The notes: generated by a model not told the origin, from the letters alone. A stretch of 64,000 nt of DNA from Ch67 sp041395845 (GCA_041395845.1 JAWKZS010000019.1:17451-81450), one strand, 5' to 3'; counted from the first letter of the stretch, positions 35,229-44,332 are shown. Program-made: numbers and translations.

Positions 35229-35772
35229 CGGCCAGCCGGGCCGGCAGGATCTGTTCCATAAAGACTTTTTCGCTGACCAGATCCTGCGTGCTCGCCACCC
35301 GGTCGACAAACGTCATGCCGATCAGGTGATCGTATTCGTGCTGGAAGATGCGCGCCGGGAATCCACTTAATGCCAGCTGATGACCCTGCCCGTGCAGGTC
35401 GAAGAATTCAATGTCCACGGCATCCGGGCGCAGTACTTTGCCACGCAGCCCTGGCACACTCAGGCAGCCTTCCCACTCCTCCACCAGATGATCACCGTAG
35501 CGAACCGGCAGGGGATTCAGCAGCAACAACGGCTGCATCAGCGGTGCATTCGGGTAGCGCGGATTGGGCCGCGAGGCAATGATCATCATCTGCAGATCCA
35601 CGCCGATCTGCGGTGCCGCAATACCCACTCCCCCACGCTTGTCCATCCATTCGCGCATGGCGTCGGCTATCGGCATGATGATGTCGATCTGCTGCAGGTC
35701 GACGGGACGAGCGATCTGGCGCAGCCGGGGATCACCGAGTTCGACAATCGAGTAATCCGTCGCCGAAGTCAT
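35209..35772 (-). CDS. def: Peptide deformylase
   Basis: Removes the formyl group from nascent N-formyl-methionine proteins. From the ATG at 35772 it has 187 residues; the frame stays open upstream, but that part is the shadow of the next gene. Motifs: G-V-G-I-A-A-P-Q-I-G (motif 1), E-G-C-L-S-V-P-G (motif 2, metal Cys) and Q-H-E-Y-D-H (motif 3, metal His pair and catalytic Glu). It overlaps the upstream flavoprotein by 4 bases (ATGA), so it is translationally coupled to it. A second def elsewhere in the genome, next to fmt, would be expected. Confidence 0.95.
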   Translation of the reverse strand: MTSATDYSIVELGDPRLRQIARPVDLQQIDIIMPIADAMREWMDKRGGVGIAAPQIGVDLQMMIIASRPNPRYPNAPLMQPLLLLNPLPVRYGDHLVEEWEGCLSVPGLRGKVLRPDAVDIEFFDLHGQGHQLALSGFPARIFQHEYDHLIGMTFVDRVASTQDLVSEKVFMEQILPARLAATAPAP

Positions 35773-36998
35773 GACAGGAATTTGCTCTTGGGCAGTTTGT
35801 CGAACAGGCTCAACGGGTTGACTGTCGGCAGGTAGACCCGGCGCACGCTTTTCTGCAACAGATCCAGCGAGCGCAGCACGTCCTTGGCATTGCGGGGCGG
35901 TGCCATCTGCAGCAGACCCAGGGTGTAGATCGCTTCCTTCGCCACACCCAATACGCTGGACGACAGCGAGAAATCCCGGAAGACCATGAAGGTATCCAGA
36001 TCGCCAAAGGTGACCACCTGAGGCTTGTGGGACGGTGTGAAATCCTTCAGTACCTTGCCGGCCAGCAGCCGTTCCGCGTTCTGGGCCGCCGCCTTGCCCA
36101 TGTCGATGGCGTGAAACGCCTGCTTGGACAGATCCAGCCCACGGGGATGAGCAGCGTCGCCGATGATAAACACGTTCTCGCGCTGCTGGCTCTGGAAGGT
36201 ACCGTCGACATCCGCCCACTGCCCCGGCGCATCGGTGAGATTGGCCTGCACCAGGAACGGATTTGGCGCCGCTCCGCCGGACCAGATGGTGATATCGCTT
36301 TCAACCGCACTGCCGTCGGTGAAACAGATGCCTTCGGCGTCGACTTCTTCCACCCGCTTGCCCAGATCGTATTCGACCCGCAGGCGGTCGGTGTGCTGAC
36401 GGATGGCGCCATCCAGATTGCCGGGGCAATGATTCAGCAGGCGATCCGCTGAATCAACCACGGTGAATTCGAACTGGGGGCGATGGCGGTAGGCCCGCAG
36501 GATTTCGCCGAAAGCTTCGACGCCTTCGATCCCACCGCCGACCACGGTCACCCGACAGGTGCGATGACTGAGCGATGCGCGATGCAGGCGACGGGCAATC
36601 ACCTGACACTGCTCGACACTCTTCATGGGCAAGGCATGCTGGTCGGCACCGGCGACACCAAAGGTGTTGTTGACGCTGCCGGTGGCCACAACGCAGACGT
36701 CAAAGGCAATCCGCTGGCCGTTATCCAGTTCGACAAACTGCGAAGTCAGGGTCTGCGCCCGCTGCATGACAAAGCTGTGACCGAGGCGACGCACCAGGAT
36801 GGCCCGGTTCATCCGCAACTCGTCGCCTTTCTTGGCGCCAGAAATGATTTCGTGAATGTTGGGCAGCCACTCGATATGGGGCGACGGGTCGATCACCGTC
36901 ACATCATAGCGGGAAGATTTCAGCTGCTGAGCCGCATTGAGCCCCGCAAATCCGCCGCCGATAATGACGATTCGAGGCTTTTTGCCCGATCCAAACAT
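35769..36998 (-). CDS. NDH-2-like NAD(P)H dehydrogenase (FAD-dependent oxidoreductase)
   Basis: Membrane-associated type II NADH dehydrogenase-like flavoprotein of 409 residues. The ATG at 36998 has GGAG about 8 bases upstream. FAD loop V-I-I-G-G-G-F-A-G-L at the N terminus, NAD(P)H loop V-V-G-G-G-I-E-G-V-E in the middle and I-I-G-D-A-A-H near 290 place it in the pyridine nucleotide-disulfide oxidoreductase family. The C terminus has amphipathic stretches that could attach it to the membrane. The exact electron acceptor cannot be read from sequence; other members act on sulfide or other quinone-linked substrates, but no sulfide-quinone cysteines were seen. Confidence 0.82.
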   Translation of the reverse strand: MFGSGKKPRIVIIGGGFAGLNAAQQLKSSRYDVTVIDPSPHIEWLPNIHEIISGAKKGDELRMNRAILVRRLGHSFVMQRAQTLTSQFVELDNGQRIAFDVCVVATGSVNNTFGVAGADQHALPMKSVEQCQVIARRLHRASLSHRTCRVTVVGGGIEGVEAFGEILRAYRHRPQFEFTVVDSADRLLNHCPGNLDGAIRQHTDRLRVEYDLGKRVEEVDAEGICFTDGSAVESDITIWSGGAAPNPFLVQANLTDAPGQWADVDGTFQSQQRENVFIIGDAAHPRGLDLSKQAFHAIDMGKAAAQNAERLLAGKVLKDFTPSHKPQVVTFGDLDTFMVFRDFSLSSSVLGVAKEAIYTLGLLQMAPPRNAKDVLRSLDLLQKSVRRVYLPTVNPLSLFDKLPKSKFLS

Positions 36999-37246
36999 GC
37001 TTTCTGCTCCCTGAAGATCGCCGTAGTGCACACACTGTTTACGAACCGCGCGCATTCTATCCCAGAATGCAGGCATTGATAGCAGTGTCAGGTTACAGAA
37101 ATGTAATTCGTCTGCAACCGCGGTCCAGCATTTGACTGCAACATCCTCGCCATGATTTTGTTTCTATACTGTAGAAATTGGCGCTGCCCGGATGGTCAGC
37201 GTATGATACCGACACTTGGTTCACCCACCTTGCCCGAGCGTTGTCC

Positions 37247-38098
37247 ATGTCTGCATTGTTCGTCAAACACCTGACTGTTCTCGATTTTTCCTTCGTGCAC
37301 GCCACCCGGGGCATCCTGGGGGAAAGCTGGATCGTGGACGTGGAACTGCATGGCGATCTGGACGATCAGGGGATGGTGTTCGACTTCGGCCTGGTGAAGC
37401 GCCAGGTACGGGATGCAGTGGAAGGTCTCATTGATCACAAGCTGGTGATCCCGAAAGGATTGCCTGCGCTGAAGGTCAAGGAAGTGTACGGCAGCACCGA
37501 ACTGCATTGGCAGGATCTGGAGGGACGCCAGTTCCGCCACTTGTCCCCCATCGACGGGGTGGAACTGGTGGCGTGCGATGAAGTGACCCCCGCCAACCTG
37601 ATCGATGCCCTGCAGCAAGTGGCGATGACGGCGGTACCGTCCAACGTCAAAAAGGTGGTGATTGAATTGCGGACCGAGGAAATCTCCGGCGCCTTCTATC
37701 ACTACTCACACGGCCTGAAAAAGCATCGTGGCAACTGCCAGCGCATTGCCCACGGCCACCGCTCCCGCATCAAGATCCTGCGCAACGGCAAGCGCGATCC
37801 GCTGCTGGAAAAGGCCTGGTCGCTGAAATGGAAGGATATCTACATCGGCACCCGCTCCGACATCCTGCGGGAATACAGTGAAGATGGCGTTGATTACGTC
37901 CAATTCGGCTACGATGCCCAGCAGGGCCGTTTCGAGCTGACCCTGCCCGCCGACCAGGTGTACCTGATCGACACCGATTCCACGGTGGAGTATCTGGCCG
38001 ACCACATTGCCGCCTGCCTGAAGGCCGAAGATCCGGATCACGATTTCGAGGTCCGGGCCTATGAAGGCGTCATGAAAGGCGCCATCGCCCGGCGCTGA
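37247..38098 (+). CDS. Tandem two-domain QueD-like 6-carboxytetrahydropterin synthase
   Basis: A 283-residue protein made of two fused T-fold domains of the 6-pyruvoyl-tetrahydropterin synthase/QueD family. The N-terminal domain (about 5-145) keeps M-V-F-D-F-G-L-V-K (43-51) and L-I-D-H-K (61-65), but its HGH zinc site is lost. The C-terminal domain (about 149-283) keeps Y-H-Y-S-H (151-155), Cys164, the zinc pair H-G-H at 169-171 and S-T-V-E-Y-L-A (245-251), but has lost the D-F and L-D-H parts. The active site could be shared between the domains. The usual product would be carboxytetrahydropterin for queuosine. FolE2, which makes its substrate, is encoded 6 kb away. ATG 37247 chosen. Confidence 0.8.
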   Translation: MSALFVKHLTVLDFSFVHATRGILGESWIVDVELHGDLDDQGMVFDFGLVKRQVRDAVEGLIDHKLVIPKGLPALKVKEVYGSTELHWQDLEGRQFRHLSPIDGVELVACDEVTPANLIDALQQVAMTAVPSNVKKVVIELRTEEISGAFYHYSHGLKKHRGNCQRIAHGHRSRIKILRNGKRDPLLEKAWSLKWKDIYIGTRSDILREYSEDGVDYVQFGYDAQQGRFELTLPADQVYLIDTDSTVEYLADHIAACLKAEDPDHDFEVRAYEGVMKGAIARR

Positions 38099-38127
38099 AA
38101 AACTGCTGCGCTTGCAAATCCAGCGTT

Positions 38128-38186
38128 AAAAATGGGCTCAAAACCCTCATTTACAGCTAGTAAACTCCGGTTTTTCGCCCATTTTT
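38128..38186. repeat. Long three-tier palindromic element upstream of thrS
   Basis: Nested complementary arms lie symmetrically around the 5-base centre AGCTA. The outer arms are AAAAATGGGC (38128-38137) with GCCCATTTTT (38177-38186). The middle arms are AAAACC with GGTTTT. The inner arms are TTTAC with GTAAA. The interruptions TC/TC and CTCA/CTCC are matched in length, so the whole 59 bases can fold as one long hairpin or cruciform. It is non-coding, 139 bases before the thrS ATG. I believe similar hairpins occur between genes of other gammaproteobacteria, but I see only one copy here. Confidence 0.6.
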
Positions 38187-38324
38187 GCCTTGCCTTTGCT
38201 GCGCTCGCGACGTTTTTCACGAAGCCCAAGCGCTGTAATTTATTCCCTTCCCTTTCTTCTATAGAATGAACGACCCACCCATCAGGGGGTGGTTGTCAGT
38301 CATCAACAGGAATTTCAATCGACC

Positions 38325-40238
38325 ATGTCTATCGATATTACTCTGCCTGACGGAAGCGTCAGACAATACGAGCAGCCCGTGAGCGGTGCTCAACTCGCCG
38401 CCGATATCGGCCCCGGCCTTGCGAAGGCCAGCCTTGCCATGATCGTCAATGGCACCGAGATGGACTTGACCACCACCCTGACAACCGCCTGCACCGTCAA
38501 CTTCATCACCACCAAATCCGCCGAGGCGCTGGAACTGCTGCGCCACGACGCTGCCCATGTCATGGCCCAGGCGGTGAAAGAACTGTACCCGGAAACCCAG
38601 GTCACCATCGGCCCGGCCATCGAGAACGGCTATTACTACGACTTTTTCCGGGAAAAACCCTTCACCCCCGACGATCTGGAACTGATCCAGAAGCGGATGG
38701 AAGAGATCGTCGATCGCGATCTGCCGATCCAGCGCGAAGTATGGAACCGGGATGACGCCATCAAATTCTTCGAATCCCAGGGCGAGGTATTCAAGGCCGA
38801 ACTGATCCGCGATCTGCCGGCGACCGAGGTCATTTCACTCTATCGCCAGGGTGATTTCATCGATTTGTGCCGGGGCCCGCACCTGCCCTCCACCGGCAAG
38901 CTGGGCAAGGCCTTCAAGGTGATGAAACTGGCGGGTGCCTACTGGCGCGGCGATGCCACCAAGGCGCAACTGCAGCGGATTTACGGCACCGCCTGGCGCG
39001 ACAAGAAAGAACTGGCGGCCTACCTGACCCAGCTGGAAGAAGCCGCCAAGCGCGACCACCGCAGACTGGGCAAGGAACTGGATCTGTTCCACCAGCAGGA
39101 AGAAGCGCCGGGCATGGTGTTCTGGCATCCGAAAGGCTGGTCCATCTGGCAGAAGGTGGAGCAGTACGTGCGCAAGGTTTACCGCGACAGCGGCTACCAG
39201 GAAGTGCGCGGCCCACAGATCATGGACGTAAGCCTGTGGAAGAAATCCGGCCACTGGGACAACTACCAGGAAAACATGTTTTTCACCGAGTCGGAAAAGC
39301 GTACCTACGCGGTGAAACCGATGAATTGCCCCGGCCACGTGCAGATCTACAACGCGTCGTTGCACAGCTATCGCGATCTGCCGATCCGGTATGCGGAATT
39401 CGGCGGCTGCCATCGCAATGAACCGTCGGGTGCACTGCACGGCATCATGCGTGTGCGCGCCTTCACCCAGGACGACGGCCATATCTTCTGCACCGAAGAT
39501 CAGGTGCAGGACGAAGTGACGGCGTTCCACCAGCAGGCCATGAAGGTGTACGCAGATTTCGGCTTCGACAATATTTCAGTGAAACTGGCGCTGCGCCCCG
39601 ACAAGCGTATCGGCAGCGACGAAGCCTGGGACAAGGCGGAAAACGCCCTGCGCGCAGCCCTGACCAGCGCTGGTGTCGCCTGGGAAGAACTGCCGGGTGA
39701 AGGCGCCTTCTACGGCCCGAAGATCGAATATCACCTCAAGGATTCCATCGGCCGCGCCTGGCAGGTGGGCACTGTGCAGTTCGATCCGATGATGCCGGAA
39801 CGCCTGAATGCGGAATACATCGACGAGCATTCCCAGCGCCAGCGGCCGATCATGCTGCACCGAGCCATCGTCGGCTCCATGGAACGCTTTATCGGCATTC
39901 TGATCGAGCACTATGCCGGCCATTTCCCGCTGTGGCTGTCGCCGGTGCCGGTTGTAGTCGCCACCATTACCGATGACGCCCGTGAGTGGGCCGAGTCCGT
40001 GGTGGCGCAACTGAAAGCCGCCGGTGTGCAGGCGCAGGCGGATCTGCGCAACGAGAAAATCGGCTATAAGGTGCGCGAGCATTCCAACGCGAAAGTGCCG
40101 CAGATCTGGGTGGTGGGCAAGCAGGAAGCCGCCGAGCAGAAAGTGGCGATTCGCACACTGGGCAGCCAGCAGAATGAAGTGGTGAGTTTTGCTGATGCGA
40201 TGGCGCAGATGGTGGCGGCGACGAAGCTGCCTTGTTGA
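38325..40238 (+). CDS. thrS: Threonyl-tRNA synthetase
   Basis: Class II synthetase that charges tRNA-Thr. The ATG at 38325 gives 637 residues, starting at the TGS domain (I-T-L-P-D-G-S); a GTG 12 codons upstream adds nothing conserved. Domains in order: TGS (1-65), editing N2 domain with H-D-A-A-H-V-M-A-Q and the late C-R-G-P-H, catalytic core with M-N-C-P-G-H and motif 2 R-x-x-E-P-S-G, and an anticodon-binding domain at about 535-637. In many relatives infC-rpmI-rplT follow thrS; here cysS follows instead. A weak promoter-like TAGAAT lies at 38262. Confidence 0.97.
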   Translation: MSIDITLPDGSVRQYEQPVSGAQLAADIGPGLAKASLAMIVNGTEMDLTTTLTTACTVNFITTKSAEALELLRHDAAHVMAQAVKELYPETQVTIGPAIENGYYYDFFREKPFTPDDLELIQKRMEEIVDRDLPIQREVWNRDDAIKFFESQGEVFKAELIRDLPATEVISLYRQGDFIDLCRGPHLPSTGKLGKAFKVMKLAGAYWRGDATKAQLQRIYGTAWRDKKELAAYLTQLEEAAKRDHRRLGKELDLFHQQEEAPGMVFWHPKGWSIWQKVEQYVRKVYRDSGYQEVRGPQIMDVSLWKKSGHWDNYQENMFFTESEKRTYAVKPMNCPGHVQIYNASLHSYRDLPIRYAEFGGCHRNEPSGALHGIMRVRAFTQDDGHIFCTEDQVQDEVTAFHQQAMKVYADFGFDNISVKLALRPDKRIGSDEAWDKAENALRAALTSAGVAWEELPGEGAFYGPKIEYHLKDSIGRAWQVGTVQFDPMMPERLNAEYIDEHSQRQRPIMLHRAIVGSMERFIGILIEHYAGHFPLWLSPVPVVVATITDDAREWAESVVAQLKAAGVQAQADLRNEKIGYKVREHSNAKVPQIWVVGKQEAAEQKVAIRTLGSQQNEVVSFADAMAQMVAATKLPC

Positions 40239-40341
40239 TGCCAGTCCCTGTTCAGCGTCAGTCCGGCAGGATTGGCGCTGAACGCCATCAACAGCATTCC
40301 AAACACTGAGCGCCGAATTCCAAGCAAAGTTGGACCAGACC

Positions 40342-41733
40342 ATGACACTACACCTGCACAACACCCTGACCCAGCAGAAAGAACCCTTCACCCCGATTGA
40401 TCCCCAACGGGTGACCATGTACGTGTGCGGGCCCACCGTGTACAACTTCGTGCACATCGGCAATGCGCGCCCGGTGGTAGTGTTCGACACCCTGTTCCGT
40501 CTGCTGCAGCGTCACTATCCCAAGGTTGTCTACGCCCGCAACATCACCGACGTGGATGACAAGATCAACAAGGCAGCGGCCGAGATTGGAGAACCCATTC
40601 GCGTATTCGCAGAGCGCTATGCCACTGCCTACCGCGAAGACATGGACAATCTGAATAACCAGCGCCCGACACTGGAACCGTACGCCACCGACAATATCGA
40701 CGCCATGATTGAACAGATCCAGGCGCTGATCAAAAACGGTCACGCATACGAAGCCGAAGGCCATGTGCTGTTCCAGGTGAGCACCGACAAAAACTACGGC
40801 AAGCTGTCGAAGCGCAACATGGGAGACATGATTGCCGGTGCGCGAGTGGAAGTAGCTCCGTACAAACGGGAGCCCGCCGATTTTGTGTTGTGGAAGCCGT
40901 CGAGTGACGATATTCCGGGTTGGGACAGTCCCTGGGGTCGCGGTCGACCTGGTTGGCATATTGAATGTTCTGCCATGATCAACAAGCACCTGGGCAAAAC
41001 TATCGACATTCACGGCGGCGGCATGGATCTGATTTTTCCGCACCATGAAAACGAACTGGCGCAAGGCACCTGCTGCCATGAACATGACAGTCAGCCGTTC
41101 GCGCGCTACTGGATGCATAATGGCTTTCTGAATATCAACGGCGAGAAGATGTCGAAATCCCTCGGCAATTTCCGCACCGTGCGCGATCTGCTGCAGGAAT
41201 GGCCCGGCGAAGTAATCCGTTATGCCCTGCTCACGGCGCACTATCGCAAGCCGCTGGATTTTTCCGGTGATCTGCTCAACAGCGCCAAGTCGAGCCTGGA
41301 TCGTTTGTACGGAGCACTGCGCGAAGCACCCGTGGCAGTAGACATCAACGCTCAGCATCCGCTGCTGGATGAGCTGGAAAGTTATCTGATGGATGACCTG
41401 AATACGCCCCAGGCCATGTCGGTATTGCATGGCCTTGCCAGCGAGATCAACAAGGCGACCGGCGAAGAAAAACTTCAACTGCAAAAAGTACTGCGCAAAG
41501 CCGGCAGCTTTATCGGCCTGCTGCAGCAGGATGCCGAAGCCTGGTTCAAATGGGCGCCCGCCTCCAGCACCGGCGGCCTGTCCGATGCCGAGATCGATCA
41601 GCTGATCCAGGAGCGGATCGACGCCAAGCAAGCGAAAAATTTCGCCCGCGCCGACGAGATCCGCAACCAGCTGAAAGAACAGGGCATCATTCTGGAAGAC
41701 AGCAAGGACGGCACGCGCTGGACCCGGGAATAA
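40342..41733 (+). CDS. cysS: Cysteinyl-tRNA synthetase
   Basis: Class I synthetase of 463 residues from the ATG at 40342. It has the zinc Cys in M-Y-V-C-G-P-T-V-Y, the HIGH-type H-I-G-N-A-R-P, W-H-I-E-C-S in the zinc site, H-H-E-N-E and the K-M-S-K-S-L-G-N loop. The C-terminal DALR and anticodon regions are complete. It is 103 bases downstream of thrS without an intervening terminator, so a thrS-cysS transcript is likely. Confidence 0.97.
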   Translation: MTLHLHNTLTQQKEPFTPIDPQRVTMYVCGPTVYNFVHIGNARPVVVFDTLFRLLQRHYPKVVYARNITDVDDKINKAAAEIGEPIRVFAERYATAYREDMDNLNNQRPTLEPYATDNIDAMIEQIQALIKNGHAYEAEGHVLFQVSTDKNYGKLSKRNMGDMIAGARVEVAPYKREPADFVLWKPSSDDIPGWDSPWGRGRPGWHIECSAMINKHLGKTIDIHGGGMDLIFPHHENELAQGTCCHEHDSQPFARYWMHNGFLNINGEKMSKSLGNFRTVRDLLQEWPGEVIRYALLTAHYRKPLDFSGDLLNSAKSSLDRLYGALREAPVAVDINAQHPLLDELESYLMDDLNTPQAMSVLHGLASEINKATGEEKLQLQKVLRKAGSFIGLLQQDAEAWFKWAPASSTGGLSDAEIDQLIQERIDAKQAKNFARADEIRNQLKEQGIILEDSKDGTRWTRE

Positions 41734-41752
41734 CCGCCCGCCAGCCTGCCGC

Positions 41753-41778
41753 AAAGCCCCGCTCGCCGGGGCTTTTTT
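41753..41778 (+). terminator. Terminator after cysS
   Basis: AAAGCCCCG (41753-41761) and CGGGGCTTT (41767-41775) form a perfect 9-bp stem with a 5-base loop, followed by T to 41778. It lies 20 bases after the cysS stop. Confidence 0.92.
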
Positions 41779-41905
41779 GTTTCTGGCGTCAGGCCCCTGT
41801 CGTCCCCTGCCATCAGCCTGATCCCGCCACCGTGCTATGCTCGAACAGACTTGTATCCGTTCATTCCACCGGGATGGCCAGTACGGCCACTACAAAGGGA
41901 TCACC

Positions 41906-42898
41906 ATGAAAAAAGCACTCGTCACCGGCGGCGCCGGCTTTATCGGTTCTCACGTTGTCCAGCAACTGTGCGCCAAGGGCGTTGAAGTCCGCGTCGGCGC
42001 CCTGCCGAACGAAAACACCCGCAACATCGACCATCTGAATGTGGAAATCGTGCGCGGCAATATTCTGGATGCGGACTACTGCAAAAAAATCGTCGACGGC
42101 GTGGATACGGTGTTCCACATGGCGGCGGTGTATGCGGTGTGGATGGAAAACTGGCGCCCGCTGTGGGAAGTGAATCTGCAGGGCAGCCGCAACATGCTGT
42201 GGGCCTGCAAGAATGCCGCGAACGTGGAAAAAGTGGTGTACACCAGCTCGCTGTCCGCCATCGGCATCAAGCCCGGCATGGAACTGTCGGACGAAAGCAC
42301 GCCGTTCAACCAGTACGACGCGACGCCCTATGTTCTGAGCAAATATCTGAGCCAGCAGGAAGCGCTGACGTTTGCACAAAACGGCCTGAACCTGTGCGTG
42401 GTTAATCCGGCGTTTCCGTTCGGCCCCGGCGATATCGCGCCCACCCCCACTGGCGAAATCATCATCAACATGGCCAAAGGCATGACCCGCCTGAAACTGC
42501 CCGGCGGCTTCAATGTGGTGGACGTGCGTGACGTGGCCGCGGGCCACATTCTGGCAGCGGAAAAAGGTCGCGCCGGCGAAATGTATCTGCTGGGCAATGA
42601 AAACCTGACCACTGAACAGTTCTGCAAGCTGGTCGCCGAGATCGAAGGCAAAAAAGCCGAACGCATGATCCCGGTTCCGGCGCAGGTGCTGGAAGGTACC
42701 GCCGTGGTGGCCGAGTGGGTCGCCAAGAATGTCACCCACAGCAAACCGCCCCTGTCCGCCGGTGCCGCCCGCTATGGTGCGCAGTATATTTTCATGGACG
42801 TGAGCAAGGCCAAACGCGAACTGGGTTATCAGCCCCGTGATGTGCGCGTGTCGGTGAAGGATTCGCTGCAGTGGTTTCGGGCGAATGGGTATCTCTGA
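41906..42898 (+). CDS. NAD-dependent epimerase/dehydratase, HpnA-like
   Basis: Extended short-chain dehydrogenase of 330 residues starting at the ATG 41906 behind AAAGGGA. It has the NAD-binding G-G-A-G-F-I-G-S-H at residues 9-17, the catalytic Tyr-x3-Lys in P-Y-V-L-S-K, and N-P-A-F-P-F-G-P-G-D downstream, the pattern of sugar epimerases such as the hopanoid-associated HpnA group. No hopanoid genes are nearby, so the substrate is open; dihydroflavonol-reductase-like and 3-beta-HSD-like relatives are alternatives. It is a single-gene unit between two terminators. Confidence 0.82.
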   Translation: MKKALVTGGAGFIGSHVVQQLCAKGVEVRVGALPNENTRNIDHLNVEIVRGNILDADYCKKIVDGVDTVFHMAAVYAVWMENWRPLWEVNLQGSRNMLWACKNAANVEKVVYTSSLSAIGIKPGMELSDESTPFNQYDATPYVLSKYLSQQEALTFAQNGLNLCVVNPAFPFGPGDIAPTPTGEIIINMAKGMTRLKLPGGFNVVDVRDVAAGHILAAEKGRAGEMYLLGNENLTTEQFCKLVAEIEGKKAERMIPVPAQVLEGTAVVAEWVAKNVTHSKPPLSAGAARYGAQYIFMDVSKAKRELGYQPRDVRVSVKDSLQWFRANGYL

Positions 42899-42920
42899 TT
42901 GGGTGAATGACGAGAACAGA

Positions 42921-42945
42921 AAAGCCCCGGCGTCGGGGCTTTTTT
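42921..42945. terminator. Bidirectional terminator after the epimerase gene
   Basis: AAAGCCCCG (42921-42929) and CGGGGCTTT (42934-42942) form a 9-bp stem with loop GCGT, followed by T5. It can end the epimerase gene and, on the other strand, the convergent lipoprotein gene. Confidence 0.9.
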
Positions 42946-42963
42946 GTTTGTCCTGTGCCGAAG

Positions 42964-44232
42964 CTATTTCAGAGGCTGCTTGTCCAGGGTCGCGATGGTG
43001 ACTGAGCCATCGTACTCACCGGTGATGCCGACGTGGTAAACGCCTTTGCCGTGTACTGCAACGCCGGACAAGCCGAAGTCCTGCAAGTTGATGTTATCAG
43101 TAACAACCCCAGCCCCGTTGAAGCGGTTCGTTCGTGTCAACAACCGATTGCCGTCCTGAAGAACTTGTACTGTCAGATAGCACGCGTTGCCATCAGACAG
43201 TACATCGGCAAACTCCCAGCTAATACCATCCCTTGGAATCGATTGTGACCAGACAGCCTGTCCCGCTGCTGATAGCTGGAACATGCGAAATACAGAAGAT
43301 CCCTGTGCATCTGATCCGTTAAATCCGGCACACAGCACATCACCTTGCGAGGAAACAACGACACCCCCCGTAGACTGGGCCGAAAGTTCAGAACGCGACT
43401 GCTCAACCAGGGTTGCATCAAGTGCGACTGAGACCAGGGCACCATGCTGCGCACCCAGCAGCATCAAACCATTCCCGTTTACCATGATCGCCTGAATATC
43501 ATCAACGCCCAGCATCGCTGCACCAATGCTATCGGTGACATTCCCCGCATCATCCAGCACGACAACCTCGTCACCGAGATTGAAGTACAGCTGCCCGCTT
43601 GCTTTTATCAGACGGGCGCCACCTACCAACGCGAGATAACCATTACTGGAATTGCTGGATGCGATCTCTGTCTGGCTAACACCAGGATAAACTGGCAAGT
43701 CCGCATCACCTGAATTGCCCACCGAAGCTGGTGAATAGGACCACAACAACTGACCGTCCAGATCGTAGGCTGCAATCCGGGATCCCCATACAGGTGTCAG
43801 ATAGAGTGCGCCGTCGAGTAACTGCATATGGCCCAGGTACTCACTCTCCGGCAGGATGACTGAAAACACCTGGTTGCCATCAGCATCAAACTTGAACAGC
43901 GTGCCCTGGAATGTACTATCCCATTGCAGCAGGTACAGATTGCCCTGGGCATCCTGCTCCAGCGTCCGTCCCATCATGGTCCGAACGAAGCCATCGCCCT
44001 CGATTACCCGATCCCACAGCTTTTTGCCGGACGCATTGTAGGCGGCCAGAAAAATCGACCGGTCATCCAAATAACCTGACATGTAAGCATTGCCGCCATC
44101 CTCCGCCAGCACGGCTGTTCCCATGCTGTAATCGTCCGGCCCCTCATACGTCACCCGCCACGCCTGCTTCACACACGCAGCGATCCCCACCGCGGCAACC
44201 GCCACGGCCAATCCCCGATACAGTGGTTTCAT
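42964..44232 (-). CDS. Beta-propeller lipoprotein of unknown function
   Basis: I do not recognise this 422-residue protein. The N terminus is a signal peptide with a lipobox-like G-I-A-A-C (Cys20), so it is probably a lipoprotein of the cell envelope. The mature part is built of short repeated strands such as G-N-A-Y-M-S-G-Y, G-N-L-Y-L-L-Q-W and G-Q-L-L-W-S-Y, with D-x-x-G turns, suggesting a PQQ- or SBBP-like beta-propeller of six to eight blades. It lacks enzyme motifs. It is flanked by terminators on both sides and looks monocistronic. Confidence 0.75.
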   Translation of the reverse strand: MKPLYRGLAVAVAAVGIAACVKQAWRVTYEGPDDYSMGTAVLAEDGGNAYMSGYLDDRSIFLAAYNASGKKLWDRVIEGDGFVRTMMGRTLEQDAQGNLYLLQWDSTFQGTLFKFDADGNQVFSVILPESEYLGHMQLLDGALYLTPVWGSRIAAYDLDGQLLWSYSPASVGNSGDADLPVYPGVSQTEIASSNSSNGYLALVGGARLIKASGQLYFNLGDEVVVLDDAGNVTDSIGAAMLGVDDIQAIMVNGNGLMLLGAQHGALVSVALDATLVEQSRSELSAQSTGGVVVSSQGDVLCAGFNGSDAQGSSVFRMFQLSAAGQAVWSQSIPRDGISWEFADVLSDGNACYLTVQVLQDGNRLLTRTNRFNGAGVVTDNINLQDFGLSGVAVHGKGVYHVGITGEYDGSVTIATLDKQPLK

Positions 44233-44285
44233 CGATTCACTCCCTGATTATTGTTTTTGCTTGCCACAGAATTGAGTCGGGCAGC

Positions 44286-44312
44286 GGCGAACCGCATGAC
44301 ACGCGGTTTCGC
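44286..44312. other. Strong hairpin upstream of the beta-propeller lipoprotein
   Basis: GGCGAACCGC and GCGGTTTCGCC can pair over 10 bp with one bulged base and a short loop. No T tract follows on either strand. It lies in the 158-base gap between the lipoprotein start and the folE2 terminator and might form in the lipoprotein mRNA leader. Confidence 0.4.
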
Positions 44313-44332
44313 CACTGCCAACAAGCAGGCAC

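Noticed and set aside
35773..36219. N-terminal extension of peptide deformylase by 149 codons
   Set aside because: The open frame continues only because it overlaps the NDH-2-like gene out of frame; deformylases start at the M-T-S-A-T-D position.
38262..38267. thrS promoter (TTTATT - 17 - TAGAAT)
   Set aside because: Spacing is right, but the -35 and the -10 are both poor matches, so it is mentioned only in the thrS entry.
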